Part shown: positions 53,701 through 63,269 of the stretch, one piece after another | Numbering within the stretch: position 1 is the first letter of the stretch | How the letters are laid out: each line of letters starts with the position of its first letter | From: Sorex araneus | Lineage: Eukaryota > Chordata > Mammalia > Eulipotyphla > Soricidae | Length of the DNA stretch: 64,000 nucleotides | Assembly (NCBI RefSeq): GCF_027595985.1 | Contig: NC_073311.1 | Coordinates: 45,427,974-45,491,973, forward strand | Reading direction: 5' to 3' | The notes under the pieces: model-generated | What the model was told of the DNA's origin: nothing | The model's input: the letters and a program-made list of their open reading frames with translations, nothing else | Databases searched by the model: none | Made by a program: the position numbers and the translations under genes

Positions 53701-56700
53701 GCCCTGAGCATCGCCACGTAGGGCCCTAAAGCCAAAAATAAAACACTAAACATTTTGGAACAGGACCACTTTGTCACGGTCTTTCTCCCGTTACTTTCCT
53801 CCTAGTGATGAGTGAATAAATAGTCCTGAAGTTTTGAGACAACAAATAAGAAATTTAAGTTTATTCCTAGCACTTAAGAATTTTTAAAACGAAATTAAAA
53901 CCTTCAGGGGGGAAAAAAATCATTGGCTACTTTTATGTTCTTATTTGTTGTTGTTGTTCAGGATGTACATTTTTGGTGGCTGGGTTCCACATAAAGGGGA
54001 AAATAATGAGACTGCACCCCATGATTGTGAATGGAGATGTACCAGTTCATTTTCTTACCTAAATCTGGGTAAGTCTTTGAAGAATTCCTTAATGAAATTA
54101 AATTTCTTTAATGAAAGCATTTTTTTGGTTACTTTGTTGTTGAAGAAGAAAGCATCCCTCATGAATATTTCTGTCTCTTTAGATACGGCAGAGTGGACCA
54201 CCCTTGTGTCAGATTCTCAGGAGGATAAAAAAAATTCACGGCCTCGACCCCGAGCCGGACACTGTGCGGTTGCAGTTGGCACCCGGTTATACTTCTGGAG
54301 CGGAAGAGACGGCTACAAAAAGGCCTTAAACAGTCAAGTTTGCTGCAAGGACCTTTGGTATCTTGATACTGGTAGGTAAGAGTAACGAAGAATGCTCTTT
54401 CCTTTAGGTAAATAAATACTTAGAATGATTTTCTTCGTTGGGGACTCTGAATGCCACAGCCTCTCTTTCCCATAAGTAAAAGTGGAGAGAATGAAGAATC
54501 TATGATACTAGAATGAAGAATCTAGATACTCAGGACCGCAGAGGGGGCGTTAATTCAGCTCTCTTGAGTCTAACTCGGGTTCCGGAACCCCGCTGGGAAG
54601 AGAGTGTAGAAAGGGGACGACAGTGGCTTTGCAGTGGGAAGCCCTGGCAAGAACCCCCCCAGTGAAGGCTGGTACTGCTCGTGACGTCATTTTGATGCCA
54701 GGTACCTCCCCCGCCATGTACACGATGAGGAGATAACCCCGGTGGTTCTCGTTCCAGGGATCTGTAACGCCGTGAGAGGGGTGTCCTAGGTGTCTCTGCA
54801 GAAGGTAGCAGAGGTTTGGTGTGAGGGGCTAGGGGGATGGGAGAGTGGGCAGGGCACTTGCCTTGCTCCTAGCTACCGGGGTTCGATCTCCGGCACACCA
54901 TATGTTCCTCTGATCAGTGCCAGGAGTGATCAGTTCCTGACCTGAGCCGGGAATAAGCTTTGCACACCGCCAGGAATGGCCCCATAACAAAACAGAAAAG
55001 TTCATTGTGATGAAAAACTGAGGGGGGGGTGGGGAGAGACCTTGAGAAATAGTTACAAATCAGAGGAGCCTCAGGAAAAAGGACAGAATTCACTGTTAAC
55101 CGGGGTTGGCTCCTGGCATGAAGAGCCAGTAGTTGAAACACTGGAGAAATCCAAGTAGCTGGTTTGGGTAATAGTATTTCCCCAGCGTTAATTTCCTGGT
55201 TCTGACAAATATGTTGGCAATAGATGAGTGACATAAGGGAGCACTAATTTTTCTTAAAATCTAAAATTATTCCAAAGTAAATGTTTCTTATTAATTTTTT
55301 TATTTTTATGAATTTATTTAGTTGAGCAGAATTCTGGTTGGAAATTATTTGCCTTCAGAAGCTTGAAAGCGTTGTTCTATTATATTCAAGGGGATTATCT
55401 GGTATTTTTATTGAGGAAACTAAACTACTTCTCGTTTCTTGTTCCTTTTACTGATTCCTGGTCCTTTTCAATGTGACGGACCCTTGTCTCTTACCCCTCT
55501 CCCAAGTTTTTAGGAATTCCATTCTTTGTCTGCGTTGTTCCTAGATTTTCTAATGCTATTTCTACTCATTTCTGCTGTTATATAAAAAACAAATTGTAGA
55601 TAGGACTGGAGAGAGAGTGCAGGAGGGAAGGCACTTGCCTTACATGTGGCCCACCTCAGTTCACTCCCTGCCACAACATAGGATCCCTTGAGCAGTGCCT
55701 GGAGTCATTCCTGAAGACAGAGCAGGAAAAGCTTCTGAGCATGGCCAGGTGTGGCCCAGATCCCTCCCCAAAGTCACAGACAGTGTAGATAAGTGAGCAG
55801 AGCCTTGTTTAAATGAAACTTGATTTACAGAAACAGGTATGGACTCTGGAGTCACTTTTTGCTAATTCTTTAAAATGTATGTGGAGATTGCTATTAAACT
55901 TCTTGGATAAGGATTAAATTGTAGCTTATAGATTTCAATGTGCAAGAAGAATAAATTATTTTGTAGAACTGGTCAAAGATGCCTTTTTGGAGAATATTGT
56001 GTGTTCCCTGACGTAGAAATATACAGAGAGAAGGAAAACAGGACATTGCAAAATAATTGCAAGTTCCTTTTTCCAGCCAAGTCTCTGGCTATTATTTGCT
56101 TTATAAATGTTGCTAATATTTTACACTAAATTAATTACTGTTTGAAATAGGACTGATTTTGATTAAAGGGTACTAATATTTAAAAAAAAATTTTCTTTTC
56201 CAAATACCTTGTTTAAGTTATTTAGCCAGTAAATAATAGTATTTCAAGCTTCTGTGATGTTGGTTAAAGATTGGCTCATAAAATTGAGGATTTAATGTAA
56301 ATAATGTAACTCTAATTTGCCATAGAACTAAACATTTTTCTCTGAGTCTGATAAGTAGCTTTGGACTGGATTGTTTTGTTTGTAGATATATTTGCTTAAG
56401 AAGTTAAATAAAAAGGGGCTGGAACAATAGCACAGCGGGTAGGGCATTTGCCTTGCACGCAGGCGACCTGGGTTTGATTCCCAGCATCCCATATGGTCCC
56501 CTGAGCACCGCCAGGAGTAATTTCTGAGTGCAGAGCCAGGAGTAACCCCTGTGCATCACTGGGTGTGACCCGAAAAGCAAAAAAAAAAAAAAAAAAAATC
56601 AGAACACCAAACTCTTTTTATTCTTCCTTTATTTTATTTTTATTTATTTTTATTGAATCACTGAGATAGACCATTACAAAACTGTTTATGATAGGGTTTC

Positions 56701-59700
56701 AGTCATACAGTGTTCCAGCACTGTCCCCTCCACCAGTGTATATTTCCCAGCCCCAGTGTCCCCCGATTCCCTCCCACCAGCCCCCTAGTTCGACCTTTAG
56801 CTGTGTTTTTGTGAACCAACAGGTGAGCCGTTCGTTGCTGGTGTTTCTCAGAGCTTCAGATTCGCACAGGCTGTATATATAGGTGAATCCTTGATGCCTT
56901 CAAAACTCTAATGCGTGATGTTGTCCTTTAGAGAAACCACCAGCACCTTCCCAGGTCCAGCTGATCAAAGCCACGACCAACTCCTTCCACGTGAAGTGGG
57001 ACGAGGTGCCGACTGTGGAGGGCTACCTTTTGCAGCTGAACACGGACTCGCCATACCAGGCTGCGCCGCCAGACGCCTCAGCAGCCCCGAATATGCAAGG
57101 TAACACCCTGGCCACACTTGGAGCGTGCCCGCTTGGGCGCCTTCAGAATCGGTGCGCTGCAGAGAAGGTCTGGGATCAGGCCTGGCGTGAGAGGTCAGGG
57201 AGATGTGACCCGAAGGAGCGGAGCGTGAGGTCCGCATGTGGGTTCGGGGAGTGACCCCCCGGGCATCGCCGGGTGTGGCCCAGGCCTTTCCCCCAGCCCC
57301 CCATGCACCCCCAAAAGCAGGCATTGTCTGAAATGACAGTTCGTGCCTGGTGAATCAAGGACAGCGCATTTCTGCTCTGAAACTTGGCGGAGTTGCCCCT
57401 GTGAGGTAGAATGAATAGATGTGTCGGAGAGAATGTCTCCTGCGGCTCATTCTGATGTATTTTCTGAATCCGTACACTACAGGACTTTAGGCGATGGCTT
57501 GAATTCCCTATCATAGATATTTCAGCTTTTTAACTGGGGGTGTAGCTTACAGCTGAGCATCCGTGAAGCCTTTGCAACCCCCGCCCCCACAAACTTATTG
57601 ATAATTCATGTTAAAGATACATGTTTCTTTAAGGCATTTGGGAAGGAAAGCAACGTTACTTTTACATTTTATTCTAGCAGAGATCTCATTCAGCCGTTAA
57701 GGAAATTGCTAAAAACGGAAACTTGGAAAGTATATTACTTTTTTAGCCTTTAAATGTCGAGTTGCGTCCAGAGCGATAGCTCAAGAGTCCAGAGCACCTC
57801 TGCATCCCGGAGGCCTGGGCCGGAGCCCCAGCACTGCCTGCTCCTGTGAGCACTGTGCCTGGAGCAGCCCTGACCACCAAACTAGGCATCAGCCCTGAGT
57901 ACCACTGGGGGTGGCCCCAAAACAAACAGCGACAGAACTTGAACTTTTATGTATTTTATTGGAGTTCATTTAGGCCATATCTGAACTTTCTCATTCCCAC
58001 AGGAGTCCGGATGGACCCTCACAGACCAGGCAGTAACAGCGCCGTTCCCAACAATGTAAGTCTCCAAATGCATGACGGTCAGTGCAGATTGGGGGTGGAG
58101 TCCCAGTTCCGGAAAGATCCCTTTAGCGTGTGGCCCCTCGGACTCGTGTCCTCAGCCCCGAGAGGAGAAAGACACATGGGTGTGGAGCCGGCCCAGAGGG
58201 CAGGTGCACATGCAGGCCTGGCGGGGCCCTCCTGCACTGCTGGGTGTGTTCCTGACCCCCAGATGGGAGCAGGCAAGCCAGCCTAGACCCCCAGGCCTTT
58301 ATCAGGGTCTGGTGAAACAGAATCCCCCGGCTAGTGCTCGGGGAGCTGTCGCAGAGAAAGGCCCGCAGAGCAGGTGATGGAGTCTGACCTGGGCCGCCCT
58401 GGCCGGGAGCTGGAAGTTGCGTTTCATTCCGCGTGGCACAGAGCCACGTGCATGAGGACTCCTCTCGACAGGACCTTGGCATCTGTATTTCGGCTTTGCT
58501 AAATATCACACGTGTTTATTCCAGGTTGTAAGCAAGCGTTTCAGAAAGGCGCAGGAGCCCCGTTTCTTTCATAGGAATGCTCGTGACCAAGAATATGACT
58601 TGCTAAGTTGAGCCTGTTTTTGAGGTTACTTTTAATTTTTAAGAGCTGCTTCACACAGGCCAAAGAGATGGTACAGAGGTTGTGGTGCTTGCTGCATGCA
58701 CAGACGCCGGTTTGGTCTTCAGTATCACATACGGTGTCCTGAGCACTGCCAGGAGTGACCCCAGAGTAGCACCATGGGATGTGGCCCAGCCCCCTCTACC
58801 AACTCCAGCCTACACAAAAGAAATGTGTAGTGGCTGTTGTGGAGACTAATGACTAGTACTCCTTTCAAGATTTCCTTTCCAATTTTCAAACCTGGCAACC
58901 TGCTGTCTACACTAATAGTAGCACCGTAGCACTGTCGTCCCGTTGTTCCTCGATTGGCTGGAGCGGCCACCAGTAACGTCTCCATTGTGAGACTTGTTAC
59001 TGTTTTTGGCATATGGAATTTGCCCTGGGTAGCTTGCCAGGCTCTGCCATGCGGGCGGGATACTCTCGGTAGCTTGCCGGGCTCTCCGCGAGGGACAGAG
59101 CAATCGAACCCGGGTCGGCCGAGTGCAAGGCAAAGGCCCTACCCACTGTGCTATATCACTCCAGCCCTACATCAGTAGTAGATAATTTTATATGATGACG
59201 ATGATGATGATTATCATTTTGGTTTTAGGGCTGCACCCAGCAGCGCTCAGAACTCACAGTTATTCCTGCACTCGGAGTCACTCCCGGCGCTGCTCAGGAG
59301 ACCGTATGGGCTTCTCGGGATTGAGCCCAGGTTGCTTGTATGCAAAAACAATGCCCTGCCCCCTGTACTGTTGGCCACACAGCCTAGGCTCTTTACAGAA
59401 TGGGACAGGCACAGGCTCCCGTGGCCGGGGACGAGAGCGAGCAGAAACATCTTTGAATGTCAGGAAGTATCAGGCTGCCGCCAAGAGCCTGTGCACATGC
59501 AGAGTGTGTGTCTGTGCACAGCTACATACATAAATAACAGCTAACATGTTTACCTGTTGATTACACATTGTGTGCGTATGTTTGTATTTTGCAAATTAAT
59601 TGGCCCTACAAGATTTACAATGGAAGGCAGTATTTTCCTGCTTTGTCTCTCCTTGCTCTTATTCTTGCCCCTTAGAAACAATTTTCAACTATTTTTTTCA

Positions 59701-59934
59701 CTTAGAGTAGCTATCTTTGTGGTTTTAAATAAGATCCTTACTCCTTACTTACTCTACTACTTCTGGACTTCCAGTCTGAGATCCGTTGTCATCAATAACG
59801 TCAGATAAAGATTTGATGATCTCTGAAAAATACTACCTCTTCCTACCCCTTTCTCCTCCCGATGTTCTTTAAATATTTTTAAAATCCTTCTTTCATTTTT
59901 GTTTTGAGTTATGTAATATACTATGAACATCCTC

Positions 59935-59983
<49 letters not shown>

Positions 59984-62900
59984 TGGCATTGCTTCGCGTA
60001 AGTCTTTCTTTTTCTTCACATAATTGCCACTCTTTTTTCCGTCTGCTCAGTTTTCTTCTTGTCTCTTAGTGATTCATACTCATTCTCCGGCAAATCAGGA
60101 GAGTCCTCTCCGGGCCCTGAGTGTGGCTCCGCACGTATGGGGCTGTGGATCTGATCGCTGCCCCCCCTGTCCCTGGCGCACGGTTACCTGGCTGGGGAGG
60201 GGCTTCAGGAGGGCTGGATGGAGCGGATCCTTTGCATCCCGGAAGCCCAGGTTCCATGCTTGGCACTGCGTGGTCCCCATCCACCACCACGAGTCACACT
60301 GACCCTCCGCATCGTAAGACTCTTTTCAGCATAGTCAGACATGCAAGGGAGTGGTGGTGGTGCCAGGGGTCCAGCTCAGTCTCGTGCACACCAGACATGT
60401 GCTCCAGCACTCAGGACCCTCTCCCGCCCCTCTCTCCCCCTCTTTCTCTGGGAACCATCCCTCCCAGAGCCCACTGTTGGTTTCGTTTGTTGGGATTTGG
60501 GTCATGCCTAGCAGCTCTCAGCAGGGCTTTCTCCTGGCTCTGCACTCAGGGATGACTCCCGGGAACCGCATGGGGTGCCAGGTATTGTACCCATGTCTGC
60601 TGCATGCAAGGCAAGTGCCCTGCCCACTGTACCATCTCTGTGGCCCTGGCAGTTGCCTTCTGAAGCTGTTACAGAGCCTAAAGACTACTCGTGTACAGAT
60701 TAAACTGTGGTGGCAGCTCGACAGGGAGTGTGGCCCAGTAGGAAGTGTGTGCCTCCCCTGTTGAGTGGCCCGGGCTTTGGTCCCAGGAACCAGGTATAAA
60801 ATTTTAAAAGATGGAACAAAGACAGGTTTGAAGCTTTGTATATTTTATTAAACTCGGTGTCAAATTTAATTTGAAGTTGTTTTGATTTTTTACACACGCT
60901 GCTCTCTGAACATACTTGCTTCAATAAATTTATTTTATTTCTTTTAGATCAGTGACACAATGAACAGTGCAAAAATTGAACATACAGCTATGAAAGGAGC
61001 GTCAGTGAGAAACAAACCAGATCTCAAAGCAGCAGCTGATTCAAATGCCATTTTACATTCATCTTTGGCAACTAATTCTTCTAATCATAATAGTGTGGTG
61101 GATATACTAAGGAAAAATGAAGGTACAGAGGGGGCATTTTAAGACAAGCAAAACTTTTTTTATAATGGTAGGGAATTTGATACTCTTTGAAAAAAATAAA
61201 ATCAGTCTTCCATGGTTTTGTTCCGGCTTCTAAGTTATACCCGCCATATTGCCCCTGGCTCGAGAGATGTCAGGACCTCAGACAAGGGCCATAACTGTAC
61301 TGGCACATCGTGGACATGCAAATGTGTGGATGACTCAATATCAAGTTAACAGTAGGAGCTGGAATTTCCTTCCCCCCATGCAGGTTAGAGTAGCTGGTGT
61401 GTTTCCAGGGTGGGAAAGTAACAGATCAAGTTTTTCAGAAGGGGCACTGGGCACATCATCTAGTCAGAGACTGATTGGGAAACTTCTTCCGAGAGGCCTT
61501 TAGAACTATAGGAGGTACGTCGGGATGAAGGTGTGGCCAGGAGAGGATCAATGGGACCTTGAGAAGGCAGCGTTATCAGACTTAGAAACTGATGGACTGT
61601 GAGAAATTAGAATGAGTTTATCGATTCTCAGCTGAGTTGGATACATAGATGGAGGAGGAAGCCACCATTTTCTTCATTGACATTGAAAATCCAGGGGCCA
61701 GAGAGATGCAGCGGGTAGGGTGTTTGCCTTGCACGCGTCCCATCCCCAGCAGCCCACAGGGTCCTCCAGGTCCCACCAGGAGTGATTCCTGAGTGCAGAG
61801 CCAGGAGTGACTCCTGAGCATCACCAGATGGGGCCCCAAACCCTTCCCCCTCAAAAAGAAAAAGAAAAGAAAATCTAAGGAGCTGGGGAATAGCGTCAGT
61901 GCAGGGCGTGGAGAAAGCCCTGAGGATTGTCCCCTGCACTGCATGCCCAACACCCAGGGGACCCTGAGCACTGGGGGCCAAGCATCGAATCCTCGGGATG
62001 CCCTGCAGGGTGGAGCATCACCAGCCTGGCCCCCAGGCCCCTCCTGCACCTCTGGCCGTGACCCCTGTAACACACAGGAAGAGCAGGTTTGAGAAGAGAG
62101 CTTTGCCGCTGAGCTGGCAGGTGCTCGGGCGCCGACGGTGTTGGTCAAGCTCTGACTGTTCCCCTCGTGTGAATGTTGCTGTGGGCACAACTGGGCGCTG
62201 CCCGTTTGGCTGTGGTGCTCACGGGGGCTGGACCCCTTTGGGTTTCAGGGATCACCAGCAGCAGAGCTGTAGGGAAGCTTCTAGGCACACCGGCAGCTGA
62301 GCTGTGAGTGGGGGCGACCCTGGGCCCCTGCTCAGAGCCTGGCACGGGCTGGCGCACAGCTGCCTCAGGCACTGAACCAGCTCCAGCACTCCAGGTAGCG
62401 GGTACTTTGGAATTTTTGTCTCGGAGAGCCTGGAAGAGCCGAGAAGGCCTGCTTGGCCGGCTGTCTACACTGCCAAGTTCAAGGTGTGGGAAATAGAAAC
62501 TCCACGAGCCCTCGTTCGCTGCTAGATTCCCAGCCCTGGCTTATCCCTGGGCCGTAGGGATGTAGGGGATGAATGACCGATGAGTTAAAGCACAGGGAAT
62601 ATAGTGCCGGGGAAGAAGCAAAGGGCCTAGAGCAGCTGCACTTCCAGAGGCTTCTGAGGGACGGGAGAGTACAGCTGGCCGGGCACTGCCTTGCTTCCGT
62701 TTCGTTTGTTCTGATGCTTTTGGCCACACCGGGCAGGGCTCGGGTTGCCCCTGGGTGGAGCATGGGCCAAGCAAGCGCCCTACCCGCCATCCTGGCACTC
62801 GGGTCCCGTTTGCGTGGCTTGATGACTGACGGAGTGAGTCAGAAATGAAGCAAACCCCTGAAAACGCAGACTAGAGAGCGTAGTTCATGAAAGGGAGCGC

Positions 62901-63269
62901 CCAGGTGTGGGGGAGGGCAGCACCCAGGAGCCCTGGAGAGGTGAGAGCAGCGGGCACAGGCTTCCCGGCTAGCGTGAGGGTGGAGGAAACTGAGGCTGTC
63001 CAGGCCCGAGAGCCCTGTTTTACTGACGCATGCCTTAATACTTCATCTTTTCTTTTTGCTTTTAGGTCCTCACACTTCCGCAAATCTAGGTGTTCTAAGT
63101 AGTTGCCTGGATTTACGAACAGTAATCCCCGAAAGCTCCGCGTCCGGTACTGTTCCCAGCGCGCACACTATGGTAACCCAGCAGACCATTAAAACTGAAT
63201 CATCCAGTACAAACGGGGCGGTTGTTAAAGATGAAACTTCACTCACAACATTCAGTACCAAATCTGAAG
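40452..63269 (+). CDS. HCFC2: HCFC2, host cell factor C2 (partial: coding exons 1-11)
   Basis: Exons: 40452-40614, 42881-43029, 44962-45122, 49871-50079, 51218-51302, 53962-54068, 54183-54371, 56932-57099, 58003-58055, 60948-61122 and 63066-63269. They total 1663 bases, or 554 codons plus one base, with every junction in frame. Exons 1-7 give the six-bladed Kelch propeller (FGGG, FGGM, FGGL, FGGM, FGGW and WSGRDG blade motifs). Exon 8 opens a fibronectin-III segment, and exons 9-11 form the serine/threonine-rich linker. The remaining fibronectin-III exons lie beyond the window. HCFC2 is a nuclear transcriptional co-regulator, paralogous to HCFC1 but without HCFC1's proteolytic repeats. It is known to act with chromatin-modifying complexes and IRF factors. 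Identity with known HCFC2 is high enough to exclude HCFC1. No frameshift or stop is present. Confidence 0.97.
40963..41065 (+). repeat. Short GC-rich tandem repeats
   Basis: Four or so copies of CCGTGCCCGC, then three GGGGCTGC units, then four AGCGGG-type units, lying just before the intron-1 minisatellite. Confidence 0.85.
41086..41561 (+). repeat. Intron-1 minisatellite: six units of 66-94 bp
   Basis: Units start at 41086, 41157, 41251, 41337, 41419 and 41496. Each opens with a TGCACGCACGCTCC-type block, continues through CGGCGGGGGTGATTTAAGG and GGCGACTTGGGGTGT, and closes with a variable TG-rich run. Length differences lie mainly in the TG run. It borders the HCFC2 CpG island. Confidence 0.95.
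41857..42060 (+). mobile_element. Sor-type SINE, diverged
   Basis: GGGGCTGGAGAGAGAGTACCG head, insertions in the body, end GGGCGTGGCCCCCAAACC. Confidence 0.7.
42291..42473 (-). mobile_element. Sor-type SINE
   Basis: AAAGCCC flanks at 42284-42290 and 42474-42480. Near-consensus inverted copy. Confidence 0.94.
42881..43029 (+). CDS. HCFC2: HCFC2 exon 2 (Kelch)
   Basis: Acceptor CCACTAG, donor GTAAGT. Encodes [16 protein letters not shown] and the blade motif [13 protein letters not shown], ending in phase 0. The split codon with exon 1 reads GTC (Val), where the human protein has Ala. Confidence 0.97.
43150..43915. mobile_element. Two Sor-type SINEs in intron 2
   Basis: Forward copy at 43150-43325 with CACAGCGGGGAGGGCACTTGC, and inverted copy at 43735-43915 with GACCATATGGGGTGCTGGGG. 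Confidence 0.75.
44366..44543 (+). mobile_element. Sor-type SINE, 9-bp TSD
   Basis: AAGCACCTG at 44357-44365 and 44544-44552. Confidence 0.94.
44962..45122 (+). CDS. HCFC2: HCFC2 exon 3 (Kelch)
   Basis: Encodes [17 protein letters not shown] and [14 protein letters not shown], then [12 protein letters not shown]. Donor GTATGC; ends in phase 2 within an Arg codon. Confidence 0.97.
45620..45916 (-). mobile_element. Two inverted Sor-type SINEs
   Basis: 45620-45725 is truncated; 45740-45916 is nearly complete (GAGTCAAACCGGGTCAGCC). Confidence 0.82.
46500..46965. mobile_element. Two Sor-type SINEs, old
   Basis: Forward at about 46500-46690 (GAGACAGCAGTAGTACAGGGG) and inverted at about 46815-46965. 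Confidence 0.7.
47645..47701 (+). repeat. (TG)n microsatellite
   Basis: Over 25 uninterrupted GT dinucleotides. Confidence 0.97.
47725..48050 (-). mobile_element. Two inverted Sor-type SINEs
   Basis: 47725-47840 is old. 47845-48050 is a good copy with the head end duplicated (CTGTGCTATTGCT twice). Confidence 0.85.
48290..48425 (+). repeat. CTC/CTT-rich pyrimidine tract
   Basis: TCCTCCTCC and TTCTCC repeats in intron 3. Confidence 0.9.
49515..49694 (+). mobile_element. Sor-type SINE
   Basis: Consensus head; B box GGTTCGATACC has one change. Flanked by the imperfect repeat CTCGTCTGTTTCC / CTCTTCTGTTCCC. It ends about 175 bp before exon 4. Confidence 0.93.
49871..50079 (+). CDS. HCFC2: HCFC2 exon 4 (Kelch)
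   Basis: Acceptor CACCCTAG. Encodes [30 protein letters not shown], and [18 protein letters not shown]. Donor GTAAGC; ends in phase 1. Confidence 0.97.
50080..51217 (+). other. HCFC2: HCFC2 intron 4
   Basis: Two inverted Sor SINEs (50150-50327 and 50404-50565) sit close to the donor side. 50580-51210 is unique AT-rich sequence. Confidence 0.9.
50150..50565 (-). mobile_element. Pair of inverted Sor-type SINEs with duplicated flank
   Basis: GGAAAGTATTTCTT occurs at 50328-50341 and 50566-50579, bracketing the second copy and a short T-rich spacer. The second copy has lost the segment between GACCAT and GCCGCGTGC. Confidence 0.92.
51218..51302 (+). CDS. HCFC2: HCFC2 exon 5 (Kelch)
   Basis: Acceptor TACTTCTAG. 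Encodes [18 protein letters not shown] then LHTASVIGN. Donor GTATGG; ends in phase 2 within a Lys codon. Confidence 0.96.
51606..51780 (-). mobile_element. Sor-type SINE
   Basis: T-run then CTGGACCACACTGACAATGC; GATTGAACCCGGGTCAGCC marks the B-box side. Confidence 0.88.
52310..52440 (-). mobile_element. Sor-type SINE, partial
   Basis: TGCTCGGGGATCACTCCTGG to TACTAGTGCTCTGGCCC; the tail half is missing. Confidence 0.7.
52910..53090 (+). mobile_element. Sor-type SINE
   Basis: Near-consensus; B-box region GGTTCAAATCC. Flanked by AGAGAGCT-like repeats (52899 and 53091). Confidence 0.93.
53962..54068 (+). CDS. HCFC2: HCFC2 exon 6 (Kelch)
   Basis: Acceptor TTGTTGTTCAG. Encodes [18 protein letters not shown] and [14 protein letters not shown]. 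Donor GTAAGT; ends in phase 1. Confidence 0.97.
54069..54182 (+). other. HCFC2: HCFC2 intron 6 (114 bp)
   Basis: Shortest intron of the gene here. It contains no repeat. The acceptor is CTGTCTCTTTAG. Confidence 0.95.
54183..54371 (+). CDS. HCFC2: HCFC2 exon 7 (last Kelch blade)
   Basis: Encodes [39 protein letters not shown] and [12 protein letters not shown]. Donor GTAGGT; ends in phase 1. The [10 protein letters not shown] motif is shared with HCFC1. Confidence 0.97.
54820..54990 (+). mobile_element. Sor-type SINE, diverged
   Basis: GAGGGGCTAGGGGGATGGGAG head; B box GGTTCGATCTC. Confidence 0.7.
55290..55560 (+). mobile_element. Possible L1-type LINE fragment
   Basis: AATTCTGGTTGGAAATTATTTG with a downstream GAAAGCGTTGTTCTATTATA resembles a segment common in old mammalian L1 copies. 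Assigned by eye only. Confidence 0.35.
55600..55775 (+). mobile_element. Sor-type SINE, diverged
   Basis: GGACTGGAGAGAGAGTGCAGG head; AAGACAGAGCAGGAAAAGC body. Confidence 0.7.
56415..56600 (+). mobile_element. Sor-type SINE
   Basis: GGGGCTGGAACAATAGCACAG head and a long A-tail, near-consensus. Confidence 0.94.
56630..56790 (-). mobile_element. LINE-like 3'-end fragment
   Basis: TTTTATTGAATCACTGAGATAG and TTCAGTCATACAGTGTTCC match 37195-37420. Confidence 0.6.
56932..57099 (+). CDS. HCFC2: HCFC2 exon 8 (fibronectin-III segment)
   Basis: Acceptor TGTCCTTTAG. Encodes [20 protein letters not shown] and [14 protein letters not shown], typical fibronectin-III strands, then an alanine/serine-rich tail. 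Donor GTAACA; ends in phase 1. Confidence 0.96.
57100..58002 (+). other. HCFC2: HCFC2 intron 8
   Basis: One old forward Sor SINE at about 57765-57925; otherwise unassigned. Acceptor ATTCCCACAG. Confidence 0.88.
58003..58055 (+). CDS. HCFC2: HCFC2 exon 9 (53 bp)
   Basis: Encodes [17 protein letters not shown] after completing a Gly codon. Donor GTAAGT; phase 0. Smallest coding exon in the window. Confidence 0.94.
58918..59168 (-). mobile_element. Composite SINE
   Basis: CGTTGTTCCTCGATTGGCTGG, TTACTGTTTTTGGCATATGG and CATGCGGGCGGGATACTC, with the Sor head at the right. The flanks CTACACTAATAGTAG and CTACATCAGTAGTAG are an imperfect target duplication. Confidence 0.9.
59218..59385 (-). mobile_element. 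Sor-type SINE, old
   Basis: GGGCTGCACCCAGCAGCGCTC and GAGACCGTATGGGCTTCTCGG remain. Confidence 0.65.
59939..59983 (+). repeat. (TG)n microsatellite
   Basis: Uninterrupted GT dinucleotides in intron 9. Confidence 0.97.
60485..60650 (-). mobile_element. Sor-type SINE, diverged
   Basis: GGGTCATGCCTAGCAGCTCTC to GTACCATCTCTGTGGCCC. Confidence 0.75.
60948..61122 (+). CDS. HCFC2: HCFC2 exon 10 (linker)
   Basis: Acceptor TTTCTTTTAG. Encodes the polar linker ([31 protein letters not shown]). Donor GTACAG; ends in phase 1. By eye this exon differs more from human HCFC2 than the Kelch exons do. Confidence 0.95.
61123..63065 (+). other. HCFC2: HCFC2 intron 10
   Basis: Holds a forward Sor SINE at 61693-61865, an eroded forward fragment at about 61880-61990 and an inverted fragment at about 62710-62815. 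62000-62700 is GC-moderate, unassigned. Confidence 0.87.
61693..61865 (+). mobile_element. Sor-type SINE with deletion in the B-box region
   Basis: GGGGCCAGAGAGATGCAGCGGG head; TTGCACGCGTCCCATCCCC shows the B box is lost. Confidence 0.85.
63066..63269 (+). CDS. HCFC2: HCFC2 exon 11 (Ser/Thr-rich linker, last exon in window)
   Basis: Acceptor TTTGCTTTTAG. Encodes [40 protein letters not shown] and FSTKSE. Ends in phase 1 at GTTTGA, a donor weak at +3 to +6. The next exon lies beyond 64000. Confidence 0.93.

Larger units (their letters stand above)
51303..53961 (+). other. HCFC2: HCFC2 intron 5
   Basis: Sor SINEs lie at about 51445-51605 (+, old), 51606-51780 (-), 52310-52440 (-, partial), 52683-52840 (+, old), 52910-53090 (+) and 53580-53745 (+, old). 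Other parts are unassigned. A GTT run precedes the exon 6 acceptor. Confidence 0.88.
54372..56931 (+). other. HCFC2: HCFC2 intron 7
   Basis: Sor SINEs lie at about 54820-54990 (+), 55600-55775 (+) and 56415-56600 (+). A possible L1 fragment is at 55290-55560, and an inverted LINE-like 3' end at 56630-56790. The rest is AT-rich unique sequence. Confidence 0.88.
58056..60947 (+). other. HCFC2: HCFC2 intron 9
   Basis: Contains Sor SINEs at about 58655-58800 (+), 59218-59385 (-) and 60485-60650 (-), a composite SINE at 58918-59168 and a (TG)n run. 59540-59935 and 60660-60940 look unique and AT-rich. Confidence 0.88.
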
